Assembly (NCBI RefSeq): GCF_024586455.1 | Contig: NC_065921.1 | Location: forward strand, 48,940,574-49,004,573 | Reading direction: 5' to 3' | From: Bactrocera neohumeralis | Lineage: Eukaryota > Arthropoda > Insecta > Diptera > Tephritidae | DNA length: 64,000 nt | In this document: piece by piece, positions 21,794-34,440 of the stretch | How positions within the stretch are numbered: the stretch's first letter is position 1 | How the letters are laid out: each line of letters starts with the position of its first letter | Made by a program: the position numbers and the translations under genes | The notes under the pieces: generated by a model | The model's input: the letters and a program-made list of their open reading frames with translations, nothing else | Told to the model about the DNA's origin: nothing | The model's database searches: none

Positions 21794-22328
21794 CCCCATT
21801 AAAATTTCCTAAATTAATGAGGCTCAACATTTTAAGTAAGTATTTTGACATGTTGCAATTGCTTTTGACGGCAGTTGTTGTGGTTTCAGTGATAATTCTA
21901 TGTTGTTATTGTAACTTTGCGTTTGTAAAGACAATTGTAAAAGAAGAATTGGTGCCGCTTCACCCGCGCTCGAGTTATTAAATGCGAAAAGTTTGCGCGT
22001 CATAGTCGACTTCACCGTGGAGAGTACGAAAAATTGCGGCGCAATCACAGATACTCGTACATGAACTGCATGGTTAACTGGCAAAATACATAAGTTCGCG
22101 AGTAATTTGTGTGTTTGCGCTTCTATTTCGCTGCAGATAATTCAAACGAAGACATACGGTAAGTTGATCGAAAAAGCCATAAAGTTCCTTCATCGAGAAT
22201 AAAGTCGGAAATAATTATATATGTATAGTACAAGTCGGTAGAAATAAAATATTTCAACTTAAAATGGTTCAAAAAAATTTAACATTTCTGGGTTGTATTT
22301 ATACTAGTTTTAGTTTTAAATTCATTTG

Positions 22329-22985
22329 AAAACAAGAAAAAAAAATAACTTCGGCTGCACCTAAACTATAATACCCTTTATTGAAGATATCTAGACAAAT
22401 AAAAGAGGTTTTTCATACAAGGTCTAGAGTTTTAGCGGTCTAATGTATGACAGCTATATGCTACAGTAGTCCAATCTGAGCATTTTTTTTCGGAGTTTAT
22501 GAAGCAATGTATCTTTAATAATAATCAATCAAATTTTTTGACGATACTTTGAAAAATAAAAGCTTTTTCCATACAAGGACTTGAGTATGGCAGCTAAATA
22601 TGTAGTAGTCACATCTGAACAATTTGTTCGGAGATTGTAGCGATGTCTGGGATAATAACCTCTGCCGCTAAAATTCTTGAAAATAGCTCGTCAATAAAAA
22701 AGTATTCCATACCGAGGCTTGATTTCTATCGTTCATTTTGTATGACAGCTAAATGCTGTAGTGGTCCGATATCAGCAGTTCCGACAAATGAACAGCTTCT
22801 TGGAGAGAAAAGAAAGGGTGCAAAATCAATTCCTCAAAAACTGAAGGACTAGTTCGCACTTATACGAATACGATAATTGCTAAATCGACTTAGTACGTTA
22901 CGTTGATCATTTATGTATTTATATTTTTTATAGAGTACGCGGCATTTCCTTATGGGTGTTATAAGCTTTGAGGTAAACTCAATAT
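22329..22985 (-). repeat. DINE-1-like type A element, degraded
   Basis: The 3' end at the left reads AACAAGAAAAAAAAATAACT then TCGGCTGCACC. Internal TGACAGCTATATGCTACAG-like units recur at about 22450, 22590 and 22745. The 5' leader lies at the right (AAATCGACTTAGTACGTTAC, then GTACGCGGCATTTCC and GGGTGTTATAAG). It matches the reverse complement of 13700-13815. Confidence 0.7.
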
Positions 22986-25900
22986 ATTCCATTAAGGGTT
23001 CTATTGGATTTCGAACTAAATAAGCAGCTGCGCTCTAGTGCATACTACAATATCACCGAAAATTTTCATTAAAGGGTCGTTATTTGTTAAATTTGCGAAG
23101 CTAATGTACTTTTATTTATTCACAACAATGCAGATTTTACTATTTTTGTGAGATTAACTTTTTTATCAGAGTTCTTTGTGTCTATTTAAATTAAACAGAT
23201 TCTGTCTTTAATATCGAAATATGTGTGTATGGTGGCGGTAAAAGTATATATTCGATATCATAAATTCCATATATTTTGCGCGTCATATATCTTTGCCGGT
23301 TGAGTATTTGGCTTCTTGACCAACAAGCAATTACCATTGTAACTGCATCCTACTACCAATCTTCTTTCATCCTTTGCACCCATCAGAATATCGCTCCTCG
23401 GCTTTAACTGCTTGCGTAGTGGCCATTAGTTTATGGCATCACCATGTCGAGTGGTCATGGGTCAGCTGCAGGACCATCTTGAATCATAATGCTTAGTCGT
23501 CGTTATAGTATTCGTTCTATCTCCTCTTATGACAATTCTCCTCGATCTTTCGGTTTCTTGTGAGTAAAAAACGGCGCCAAAAGCGCCGTCGCTCAACGGC
23601 GTTAATTTTAGTTGAGCTGCTTGCAACATTTATTCATTTTTATGGATTTTACCGCGGCATACTACTTGTTGTTTTTGTTATTGTAGTTCAACTATTGTGA
23701 TGCTTGTTCTATGCTGGATGCCATTGCAGTTGACGTTATTGCCCTTGTAGTTTAGCATAATTTTTCTGGTAGTTTATGGATAGGGATAAAGGCTAAAGTG
23801 CCATAGCTCGCCAAAATCAGTAACACAAATTATCCTGTTTGACTATACTGTTATGTTGTTCATCTTTGAAGCTGTAAAGAAGGCTTGTTGTTGCGAGTAT
23901 TACGAGTATTGCTTATTTTCCCGCAAGTTGAAGTGTTACAACGAGTGTGCAATATTCGGAGCTGTCTAGTCTGGTGACGGTGACGGTGGGGTCTTTGTCT
24001 ACATTTCTACCAGCAGCACATTGGCATAATCTCCTGTGATGCCACCTTGCCTTTGTTATAGTAGCCAGCAGCAATTGGCTCATACAAAAGTGGACAAAAC
24101 GATAAAAATATGGGGCACCATATTTTGGTGCAATATTTCAGTTTTTCTTTCACTTTGTTGTAATTTTATTACACTTTATTGTGCTATTTGGCGCACTTTT
24201 GCAACTTTTTTACTTTAAATTTTTTAATTGAACATCCGTGGGTTACGGTGAGGCTACCGAACGAGGTCATAAACTCAGGCTGTAACTGCGCGCACAAATT
24301 AAGGTTATTTAGAAGTTAACGTGCATACTTCCCCCGCACACCTCCACTCTTCACGATCTTATTGCTGTTTTTGGCTTCTTCAGTTGCTGGATGAAACAAG
24401 TGACTTTTACGAGTATTCTTCAACTCATTGGACAGTACGCAAAGGTCGAGAGAAGGGTATGTGAAAATGAATACATACCAGTTGTGTAATACTAGCGAAT
24501 GTCTGCAATAAGATAATAAAACGAGAAGGAAAGGAAGTTTTGTTGCAGCTCTTTCTTCTTGGCATCTGCACTTGCTCATGCCCTAGATCAATCTGTATAA
24601 ATTAAATAAGAACACCGATAAAACCTTTAGCTACTGACGTTAGTTATTTGTTTGTTCGGCTAAATACTTTTTTTCATGATAACTTCGCAGTCGTTTGGAA
24701 AGCTGTTGTTTTCATTTCTGCTAGACGCGTCTATATTAAGCTATTGGGGTAAAACCGTTTCTAATGTCTAAGGAACATTCAACTTTCCTGCTCTCACTGT
24801 CATACTCACTTTCAAATGGTACATATACATATATGTATGTATGTATATATTGCTTGCGATAAGGGGTTTTATTAAAATCTTGGGTTATGATTCAGGTTAA
24901 GAAACTACTACGGTAATGTGAAGGAAACATTACTAGTGAAAACCAATGTAAATTATTTTTTTTAAAGACATTGCGGATCCGAAAGGATATGAATTAGCTG
25001 TCGTATTTACTATTTTAAAGCAAATAAGAAGCCTATTCTAGTTTCTAGGGATCGAGAGGAATAAGATATCGAAGAGTTCCAACTATCAATCAATCACAAT
25101 GTTCGGGGCGTAATGCTTGTGAAGATTGTTACAGAAAAATTCTGTAAGCCGCTGAGTAAATTGAAACTTAACTAAATCCAAGCGATACATCCTAACTTTT
25201 AGTTGCTGACTACTTGTGCTAATAGTTACCGAATTAGATGGAGTAGAAGTTTTAAGGGATTTTAAAACTCAAAAAAAGAACAAATAAATTCTTTATGTAG
25301 GAGAAAAATGGCAGCTAAATTGGTTTACCTCAGTTGCAATTGTATTTGTGGCAGTATGTGAAAGGTATGTAGTTCACTTACTTGCAGACGAAAACAAATT
25401 ACAAACACAAACAGCTGCGTGGCTTATTGTTATTTCAGGCGGATTAGGCTGAGAAAGCACAATAGACAACGCATTGCTCAGTATGCACTCTTCACCGCTC
25501 GTGACTTATTGGCTACTTTTGCGTGCAACAGTTGCTAAATTCCACACGACCAAAATAACTTAAACAGTCTGAGCAAATACTCGTAAGTGCAAACAATTGC
25601 GGTTCAACTCCACTCAAGCGTATGCGAAACTCATTGAATTTGCATTTCTTGCACTAGAGGTGATATTTACCTACCCCTCCTACAATCAAACTATTTTAAT
25701 AGTGATTCATGTGCACATACATATGTATATACCATGTATGCATTTCGTTACATGTAAACGCTTGAATGACTGGTAGAAGTAATCACTTCAACGACAAACA
25801 CTCATACTCGGAACCGCATCATACTTTTAACATTTTTCAATGTTTTTGTAGATTTTTTCTTTGATTCTAAGGTTGATATCCGTATATATTTTAAGTAACT

Positions 25901-26639
25901 ATGTGGTGTGAATTTGCTGGCAGCATTGTCTGAGTAATGGCGAGCTGGCTCTTGTTTGCTCGGTAAACAAAGCCGTTCATGGATGTTACCAATAGTGTCT
26001 CTTCACAATTGCATACAAAATGAGCGGTTAGATGAACAAGTGACGGCGGTGTGCGTTGGTTTGGTATTCAACTCCATCATCATTTTAGTTAACACCATCA
26101 TAGTGGAATGGTCAAGTGGTTGTTATCAGTGACGTACCAGACGTGCATCATGATGCACGCCTTTCCATGTCTGGCATCCAAGCCATACATTTACATTTTG
26201 CTGGACTTTTTACTTTGCATTCTTTTGCAGCTGATTTGATTTTCGATGTGTCCCTCCGTTTTTCTCTCATTGAAGCAGATCTCGCAGTATTCGGCTTGCC
26301 CACCTGGCATTCATCTGTGCATTGACATGCAAAAATCGCTGTTACCAGATAGTCATGACGATTAAGTGGTGGTCTTTGGCAATTCCAATACATTCCCACT
26401 GTTCTGCAATTTTAGTTTAATTTATTCATCATTGTGAGGTGCTATACTCTATTTCTTTTCTGCGTTATTTTCATTGTTTAGTTTGTTTTAGTTACTAATT
26501 TTTTCGCCTCATTCTATTACAATGATGACAAGTAGTTCCACTTTTCTATAATAGTTACTATGCACTACATGTTGTATGCCATTACTAACTTTGCAATAAT
26601 TTCTGCAATAAATTCAGGCTTTATAAAAATTAAACCATA
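22986..26639. other. 3.6-kb stretch without recognised elements
   Basis: The longest stretch here without a recognisable transposon, probably low-copy host intergenic or intronic DNA. There are several open frames of 60-90 codons (24036-24218, 24316-24579, and 26116-26325 opposite 26148-26399) but none has a family signature, a convincing start context or a verifiable splice pattern. An ACATATACATATATGTATGT microsatellite lies at 24821-24850. Confidence 0.35.
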
Positions 26640-27061
26640 ACACACATTTTAAGTCGATTTTATTCAATAATGATATCCTAAGCCAGCGATGTAGAAAATT
26701 ATATTCGAAATGGTCAGGTTTGTCTATTACACAAGTCCTCAAACGATTCGGCCAATGATCAATAGCAGCAGATATAGTTTTTATTGGGATTAACCACGCT
26801 GCTAAAGTTTTTTATGACTCCCCAAATTATAGTAGTAGTAGTATATCAAAAGCTGCAGTTCATAGGATTAAAATCTGAACTTCCTGGTTCCATGGCCAAC
26901 TCTACAGCTAAGAAACCAGAAATAGCTTGGTAAGAGACCAGGAATTCTGTTAAGTCACGCTGGATGGTTTTTGCATGTGTACTCGGGCAAAACCTTGCTT
27001 CCCTTCGAACCATTATAGCAGCTGGATGATGACCACATTGAACCCTTAGAATGTTACGCAT
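26640..27061 (-). pseudogene. Tc1/mariner-superfamily transposase C-terminal remnant
   Basis: Minus-strand translation from 27061 gives AISGFLAVELAMEPGSSDFN followed by PMNCSF. This resembles the third catalytic motif (W-P-x-S-P-D-[LF]-N-P-M) of maT/Tc1-like transposases, with the W-P and one residue lost. Past a stop near 26850, another segment in the same region (WGVIKNFSSVVNPNKNYICC, then SFEDLCN) fits the C-terminal helix in which a basic Asn-rich stretch ends the protein. The first two catalytic motifs are absent. Terminal repeats were not found, so the limits are approximate. Confidence 0.5.
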
Positions 27062-27229
27062 TATACTTTTTTCTCCAAATCCCTATTAACTAAATTTGAA
27101 TGAAGGAAACATTTTGGTACTCAGACGGTGTAAAAATTTAGAGTATTGGACTTCCATACATTTGTATATCTGAAGTTATCTTGCAGTGATATATCTAATT
27201 AGACAGAAAATTTACTAGCTTACAAACCT

Positions 27230-27930
27230 TTGATTCAAATATTATATCATTATATACATATATGTAGTATAGTTGGGTTAGTATCGATCCGATATTATCC
27301 ATTAACTATTATCATTAAGGTACCTCACATACAATCACCAATCATATGGAGCAAAGTCAGCCGTATGTTCGAAAATCCTGGTAATGGTTATAAGGGGACT
27401 AGGTCAAGTTTTTGCTCAAATTTATCCATTTTTGGCACAAAGATAAACTGTCATAATTGAAACGCTCTCTCCAAATTTCATTTGGATAACTCAAATATTG
27501 GCGGATGTATCCAGCGTAGAGTCACCTGGAAGTTCGAAAATCTTTATATTAAGTGTATAAGGCCTCAAGGATGTATTCACCCGATTGAAGCCATTTTTGA
27601 TACACAGAATTACTATTATCAAGAAAATGTCACAATTTAATTGAATACCTCACACATTGACCAATATTTTCGGTCAAAAGTCGACTATAAATACTGGGGA
27701 CCACATATTTGGTAGCTAGTGTCTTGAACAGTTTTGGTTGGATTTAAACAATATTTGGTTAAAAGGTGCCCTATTTTAAGGGAATCATTACTGCAAAATT
27801 GTATTCCCTTAAAATAATTACTTATTAATTTGTATACTGAAAAGTGAAAGAATCAAATGGAGTTTTAAATTGTGTTATATGGGGAAGTAGGCGTGGTTGT
27901 AGTCCGATTTTATCTATTTTCACACAGTAA
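27230..27930 (-). repeat. DINE/Helentron-type B fragment
   Basis: Carries type B phrases: GTACCTCACATACAATCACC, ATGTTCGAAAATCCTGGTAA, CACATTGACCAATATTTTCG and AATCAAATGGAGTTTTAAAT with GTAGGCGTGGTTGTAGTCCG. It matches 11048-11400 and 15290-15420 in the same orientation. The distal end is lost at the border with the mariner fragment that follows. Confidence 0.6.
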
Positions 27931-27949
27931 CATGCGTGCAGGTCTCCCA

Positions 27950-28233
27950 ACACGGTCGTTTAGGCCTGGTGCTTCCGCAACACACCACTTCTTGCTAAAG
28001 CAACATCTAGTTAAGCCTGCTGGATCATATCAAACGTCTCTGTCGCAGATTTACCGAGTTTCACACAAAATTTAATCGCGTGCCTCTGCTCTAACGAACG
28101 GTGAATTTTTGGCATCCACCACTCACAGTCGTTAGCTAGAAACGCCCTCTACCGAATCCAGTCGGTGCTCGCACCTCCAAAGTACAGTCGCGGCGGAAGA
28201 AAATTGGTCCTATTACTTTCCGGACAAACCCTG
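27950..28233 (-). mobile_element. Mariner 5' fragment (same family as 33892-34440)
   Basis: The right end, read as reverse complement, is CAGGGTTTGTCCGGAAAGTA. It pairs with the left end of the element at 33892 (CAGTGTTTGTCCGGAAAGTA). The interior shares phrases with 34262-34440: CTTGCTAAAGCAACATCTA, TCTAACGAAC, CACCACTCACAG and GTTAGCTAGAAACGCCCTC. No transposase motif is left. The TA expected beyond the end reads AA, so the flank may be mutated. Confidence 0.6.
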
Positions 28234-28789
28234 AACATATTTAAGTGTACTCATATGCTAGTTGCCTAGTTTTAAAGTTGCTTGTGCATTGACATATTGG
28301 ATTGGTTGACATGTATGATCTGTCTCAAGGGCAAACTCTGCTAAGTGAACTCTTGTATTAGAATTGTTTGAAGTGCATTCAATTAGAACAGTTATTATGT
28401 GTTGTTAGAGCTAACAGTTGCCCATCAGATATGATTGTACAGTGTACTCACATATACTAGTGTATTTGCGTATGTATCTACATATGTATATCGTGAACTG
28501 AAGCATGACTGAAGGAGTAAGGAAATATGCCATTTCCAGCTTGCGCTTCGACTTTTTAGACCAAAACCACAAAAAATTGAGCACTGCTAAATGAATATAG
28601 TAATGAAATAAGTACAGTTCTACCTGTACAAGGAGGGGCTACATAACATTTTAGAAACCTATTCATAAAGATCTGGTTTACTGCAAATTATGTCATGTTT
28701 TCGGTTATGTATTCAATTATTTTACTGTTATTTGGGCGCCATGATGCTCGTAATATGACTTTCCTGCTCTTTTTGGCAATTTCTAATTT
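28234..28789. other. Unassigned stretch
   Basis: AT-rich, with an ATGTATCTACATATGTATAT microsatellite at about 28470-28490. Nothing else recognised. Confidence 0.3.
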
Positions 28790-29689
28790 ACTGAGAACAA
28801 ATTTTATAAGACTTCTAAAGACAGTATGAAAATGGATGAAATCGGAGGAAACCCCTACTCACTCCCTATATAACCGTACTTTTGAAAACTACTAAAATTA
28901 GAGAGTTTTGTGGGAGCCGGTGTGAAAATTGGACGATGGGGGTGGCACCGCCCACTATTTGGTGAAATCCTATATCTCGGGACGCGACGAACCAATTTTG
29001 TCAAAATTTAATACGTAGCAATCTTTTTACATTCTTATATCACAGTGTCAAAATGAATAAAATCGGTCAAGAACCACTCCTACTTCCCATATAGCACAAT
29101 TTTAACTTCCACTGGATTCGTTTAGTTTCCAGTAAACAAATCAAGAAGCAATAAATATAGCGTAATAAAACTTTGCACAAATAATGTTTTCAGAGTGTGC
29201 CACCTTATGACCAAAATTGTTTAAAACTGCATTCTTAGACCCTGGTACCTATAGTTGACATTTGATAGAAAATGTCGGTCAATGTGCGATATATATAACT
29301 GAAATTAAGGGATAGTCTTTCTCTTATAATGGCATGTCGGTATGTCAAAGATGCGTTGAATCGGACCAATACTTTCCATGGCCTTATATATTAATATAAA
29401 GATTTTCGAACTTCGGGGTGACTTTGTACCAAATACATATGTATCTATATCGGCCAATAACTCACTTATCCCAATGAAAATAAGAGAGCGTTTTTTACTC
29501 ATAACAGTGTATCTTTGTGCCTTAAATAGATAAATTTGAGAGAAGATTTGGCCTAACCCTTATATATTATAATTAACATTACTGGCTGACTTTACTCTAT
29601 ATGTTTGGTTTTACACCTTAAAATATTTGCTTGGCTTTGATTATTGCAAATGTGCGGTTGCACCCGAACTTAGCCCTTCCTTACTTGTT
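28790..29689 (+). repeat. DINE/Helentron-type B element with intact 3' end
   Basis: Plus orientation. Internal GGGGGTGGCACCGCCCAC near 28940, and AAAATGAATAAAATCGGTCA with CACTCCTACTTCCCATATAG (29050-29095). The 3' terminus has the hairpin TGCGGTTGCACCCGAAC and ends CCTTCCTTACTTGTT at 29689. The 5' end is truncated. Confidence 0.7.
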
Positions 29690-29929
29690 AATTTGTAATG
29701 TGTTTACGTGGTGTTTTATTCCAGCACATCTGTATAACTATTACCAGAGAATATGAAGTAAAAATTGAGATATCTTGATGAGTGATTGAAATTGGTATGT
29801 GGGTTCCTTGGTACAAAAAAATTACGAGCCCGTAGATGAGCGTAATCGGATCACTGTCCCGAGCACAAATCGCCATTAACCGATTAATTCTTGCAATTTG
29901 CACGCGAACTTATGCCTTCCTTACTTGTT
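29690..29929 (+). repeat. Second, internally deleted DINE-type B copy
   Basis: Directly follows the 3' end of the previous copy. It has 5'-proximal sequence (AAAATTGAGATATCTTGATG, TGGGTTCCTTGG) and then jumps to a 3' terminus (TGCACGCGAACTTATGCCTT, ending CTTACTTGTT at 29929). The two 3' ends are 240 bp apart in the same orientation. Confidence 0.65.
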
Positions 29930-31737
29930 CATTTAGTATAACATATCATTTTTAGAGGTTTCTCTTGAATAATTTTTACAAAAATTGAAAAGGGTTTCCT
30001 AGTATGTTACAGTGAAATAATCTAACACCATTATAAACTGTACCAAAATACTCAATATTCAATACTAAATAAGAAATAAAGGGGATAAACGACAAATTGC
30101 GACTAAATTTCTTAAAAATTTTAAAAATTTTCTACCGTAGCCGTTGGCAGCATTTCCTTAGTCGATGTATTGAAGTAAGCTTCTGATACATATACACGTT
30201 CAAATCGAGCGGTGTATTGGGGGCTTTACTGATGCAGGTGCACTTTTGATAACCAGTATTGCCTGGCGGCACTTCCGTTGGTTGCTAGGGTCTTGTACTA
30301 GACCTGTTATATTTTACATATACATTCTAGTGGTGCGCTGTCTGAAACAAAATGCGATAGCAATGACAACACTGCGAAAGACGGAGTCATCGCTAACTGC
30401 GACAACACCACACCCACTCTCACTATAGGTTCAATAATATGAATTTCAGTGTGCCTACAGTATCTCTGTCATCACCAAGTCATGGCTTTTATTCTAAACA
30501 ACGATAATAACAAATATATTATACTCTTCGCACACCCCATGCAGTATTTTCAATATCGTTTAGACAACTATAAGTACATGTGCACCAACGGGAAAGCCGT
30601 CTGAATAGATGAATTCAACGTAGAAGAATGTGGCAGCTCTAGTAACTGTCACTATGTTGTTGCACATTCTTTTATTTTTCTGCCTCATCAGTCGCTAGAG
30701 CTGCAGCTGTTGTAGTCACAAATGCTTAAGATCTAGCTAATAAAAAAAGATACTGCAACATATTTTGCACACCCAAGCGCCTTTGTCTACTGCCAAACCA
30801 CTTGGGTGTTACTTGAGTTTTTGCGCAATTATTAAGACACCGTTGGCTCGTCCACTTAGAGCCCACTTCTGTGCATCTTCACATGCATCTGCTTGTCTCT
30901 CGCTACTCATTGCCGCTTGAGCGTCACTTGAATATTTTCATTGCATATTTTTAGGCCCACGCTCCGTGGTTATTAGATACATATTTTGTTTTATTTTATT
31001 CGTTTCCTGCATTGAAGCCATTCAGCTGTTAGCATTTATGAGACGCTTTGCGGCTTTGTTCCTGCACCATTTGCGAATCTTCTTCTCAGATTTTTTCAAG
31101 TTGAGCTTTTAATTTAGCCAACGCTCCTTCGACATTGCCACATCCACGCTATTCCTTTTAGAGGTTGTGGTCTCTTAAGATTTTGTTTTTTTTTTCAGTG
31201 AATTTTGCGGAAAATAGCAATTGAACACGTTCGAGCACGCGCGACGGAACATACACATCATGCGGGCTTGTAGTAACAAAGTTGTGTATCCGGAATTCCG
31301 TATACAGCATACACTTGTTTCAGCGTCCTCTGTGACTGCAGACTTTCAAGTAGCTGCGTGGCTTCATTGCTTTTTAAATTCAAGTGCTCTTAAGTTGCAT
31401 TACGTTTTCATACAAGTTTTATATATTTTGCCGTTTAGATTATGAGATATTGTCAGAAATGTTGAGACATTGTTACTATTCGCTTCTATTTTTCCACTGC
31501 AACACATCGTTTTAACACCACTTAAATTATGAATATTACGGAAATATAAAAGTGTCGTGGGTTTTTGTTTTAACATATGTACTAAATTAAAAGAAGAAAT
31601 GTAGTCTATATAATTTAATTTTTCCTTTTTCGGTAAAAAAATAGGTAACAATCTTGGTAACGAGACTTTTCAGTTATTTATATGTTGTAATGCATTACGA
31701 GTTACGAATTAAGGAGGATTACCTGAAATACCTAATA
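29930..31737. other. Unassigned stretch, possibly low-copy
   Basis: 30200-31400 has higher GC and no repeat signature, like host intergenic DNA. Frames of 60-83 codons (30246-30428, 31221-31445, and 31400-31651 minus) show no family motif. Confidence 0.3.
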
Positions 31738-32427
31738 CACCCAACTCTTTTTTTACACGGTAGATACGTTCCTCAGAAATCCGTGTAGAAAAACCGTGTA
31801 AAAAAAGAGGCGTTTCCTATAGAAAAAGGGGGATACCTTCCATGTCATCTGAAAACCGTGTAAGATTAAATAAAGAACAATATTGACTTCGAAAAACCGT
31901 GTAAAAAATTTTGAAAACTATAAAAATTCAGATATTCCTACAAATTGTATGTTCATTTGGCATTTTTTGTGCATTAAAACTTAAAATATATAATTCATAC
32001 AGGTGAAAAATTGGTATATAAAGCAAAAAACAATATAAATCCGTTAATCCAGAACTAAGAACAGAAAAATTAGAATAGAAATAAGGAAAAAATATTTACA
32101 TCGCTACATAATTATTTGTCGTTACTTGATAACAAGCGCAATTGTTTGCAATGAACTGGACTAAAGTCGGTATCATCGCTGGAGATATCCATTTCAGCAA
32201 TGTAAATATCATGCGAACAAAATGTGTAGGTAAGAGTTATCGAATAAAGGGATTTCCCAGTTACTACTAGGTTTGTTAATTTCAGCAATGGTGCTAAGGG
32301 TGGTAAAAACAAACATAATTACAAGACAGTGATTTAAAAACCTTCGTAGATTAAAAATCTTTTACAAAAAAAAAATTTTTCAACCGTGTAACTTCAAAAA
32401 GAAACCGTGTAAAAAAAGAGTTGGGTG
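31738..32427. mobile_element. Pogo/Tigger-like MITE with TA target site
   Basis: Flanked by TA. The left end is CACCCAACTCTTTTTTTACA then CGG. The reverse complement of the right end is CACCCAACTCTTTTTTTACA then CGGTTTC. The ACCGTGTAAAAA core recurs internally near each end (31780-31810, 31855-31910, 32385-32412), as subterminal repeats often do. A minus-strand frame at 32112-32312 ends in an acidic SSDDTDFSP stretch that could be a relic of a Tigger C-terminus, but this is weak. About 690 bp, non-autonomous. Confidence 0.75.
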
Positions 32428-32744
32428 TATTTTTCAAGCACTGATTTATACAAGTATTTTTCCATCGTTAAAGTTTTATATTGTAAATATAAAGGATTTG
32501 GTTAAAATCTAAACAAAAGCCCATATGGATATGGCTTTTGAAAGTATACTTTTACAACTTTTTGTATTCGAGAATATTTCTGACTTCAAAGAGTTTTTCG
32601 TAAAATTCATCAGTATACCAAAATGGAGAGAAACCCGATCGAACTATATGTGTACATAATCAAATGGAAGAGAATTCATCTTAAATAGATTCTGTCTCTG
32701 TTACACTGGTAGTACATCCCCACCTAACTTGTGAGACGTACAAG
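32428..32744. other. Unassigned stretch
   Basis: Nothing recognised. Confidence 0.3.
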
Positions 32745-32936
32745 TAATACGCGATTCAGTACATAAGTTTTTAAGATATTGATCTGATCTTGTTCAGATC
32801 GGACCAATACAGCGTATATGTAGCTGCCTTATAAACCGACCGATTAAAATCAAGTTCTTGTATGGAAACTTTTGTATATGTGAAATGTATGTATTATAGC
32901 TTCAGTGCAAGCGAAGTTAACGTTTTTTCTTGCTTC
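32745..32936 (+). repeat. DINE-1-like type A 3' fragment
   Basis: GTTCAGATCGGACC, TGTAGCTGCCTTATAAACCG and ATCAAGTTCTTGTATGGAAA match one tandem unit of the copy at 13696. It is followed by the terminal hairpin CTTCAGTGCAAGCGAAG and TTAACGTTTTTTCTTGCTT. Confidence 0.75.
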
Positions 32937-33891
32937 TAAATAGCTTAGGTCACTGCATAAAATTGTGAGTGCATAATAACTCACCTTATATACATACATA
33001 CGTGTAAATATATGTATATAGGTACTAATAAAGCGAGTTAAGCGTTGAACAGGAATGAAACGTGCCATTCAGCTGCAACATGCACAGCTACCGCATCAGG
33101 TAGTTTAGGTACCGGCGTTATGTGTGCTGTGTGTTCAAAGCACCCGCTGCGGTTTTAAGCAATAAACAAACTACCAAGAAAACCATTGTACGTGCAACAT
33201 GCTTGCTTAAGCGTGCAACAACCGAAATAAGCTTTAGCGGAGAGTGTGCGGTACAGCACAAAAGCATTTGGAATTTCACTGAACAAACCCGTTAGAAATG
33301 AGTTGTATGCGCACGCAAATTAAACACACGCTTTTACTTTTACGGGTGAAAACTTCTGCCAGTTGCAGTTCACTTGGATTTTTGTTGTTGTTGACACAAG
33401 TTCGTTGCGTATTTCACACTTAAATGTCAATCTTCGCGAGTTTTCAATTATTTGGATTGATTGTTATTATGTGTGAGTTTATTGGTAAACTTCATTTGTT
33501 TGCCGATTTACTGTGATGCCAGGTATTTAAAAAAAGAAAGATAACTTACAGAAGACATACAAATAAAGTCATAGGTTTCAAATCTCCGCTTTTTTACTTT
33601 TACGAGTGCGCACATACCCATATGCTTATGTAGAAAGACAACTCGAGCGGCTACATATGTATTTATAGAGAGTTTGAATATATGATTCTCATACCAATTG
33701 CCTTAGTCTGAAGATGGAAAAATTAGTTTTATATCATAAATGGTTCGGCCTTTCAAATTCAAAATATAGTGATTAATTGAAAATGCCGCCGCGATAATTG
33801 TTAACCCCATTCGTAAATTTAAAGTCTAGAAAAGGATGCACTGCGTTGATTATATAATGTATAAGTACGTATAAAAGTATATACATACATA
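32937..33891. other. Unassigned stretch, possibly low-copy
   Basis: Higher-GC DNA at 33060-33450 with several GTGCAAC words, otherwise AT-rich. No coding motif. An ATACATACATACA microsatellite abuts the mariner end at 33880-33892. Confidence 0.3.
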
Positions 33892-34440
33892 CAGTGTTTG
33901 TCCGGAAAGTAAAAGGACGGAGTCGATTTAAAAAAATATATTGAACTAATCGTTACAATTCTTTAAAAACTTTCAAAATAGTCTTCTTGACACACTTCCA
34001 CTCGCCACAATTTCTGACCGTCAGTGAACACTTTTGGGACCATATTCACGCACACCTTGCGCATGTTCAAGTGCTCTGTCACAATGTCATGAATCCCAGA
34101 TTTTGATAAATTTAACATCTGGTCAATTAAACGAATACTTAGTAGACGGTCTGAGTTCAAAACTTTGCGCACACGAGTCACATTGTCGGTGTTTGTCGAA
34201 GTCGCAGATATCCCAGCACGGTCTACATCAGCGACCTTTTCCCGGATCTCCAAAAAAGCCTGGTGCCACCGAAGCTTGCTAAAGCAACGTCTAAGAATAT
34301 AATCGCGTACGCTCTAACGAACTCTGCAATTTCGGCTTGCACCACTCACAGAAACACCTCGCGCAAAAATGTTTGTCTTGACTCTCCAGGTGCTCGGAGA
34401 CAACTAACCAGCCGCTCGTTCATTAGCTAGGAACGCCCTC
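33892..34440 (-). mobile_element. Internally deleted mariner, TA-flanked on the left
   Basis: Begins after TA with CAGTGTTTGTCCGGAAAGTA. The element lies on the minus strand. It carries the transposase remnant at 33966-34253 and, to the right, 5' sequence shared with 27950-28233 (CTTGCTAAAGCAACGTCTA, TAGCTAGGAACGCCCTC). The right inverted repeat is not readable, so the right border is approximate. Confidence 0.65.
33966..34253 (-). pseudogene. Mariner transposase N-terminal remnant
   Basis: The minus-strand frame contains the second helix-turn-helix region of mariner transposases: NVTRVRKVL, DRLLSIRLIDQMLNLSKSGI, EHLNMRKVCVNMVPKVFTDG and RVEVCQE. It then ends within a few residues as DYFESF, which looks like the family's usual C-terminal DYFE tail. 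An internal deletion has probably fused the DNA-binding half directly to the C-terminus and removed all three catalytic aspartates. The frame is open to the deletion, so the deletion may have preceded the copy's last transposition. The first helix-turn-helix lies in the damaged segment at 34262-34440. Confidence 0.7.

Noticed and set aside
24821..24850. ACATACATATGTA-type microsatellites as regulatory or CRISPR-like repeats
   Set aside because: Simple-sequence DNA common throughout such fly genomes; no spacers or regular unit structure.
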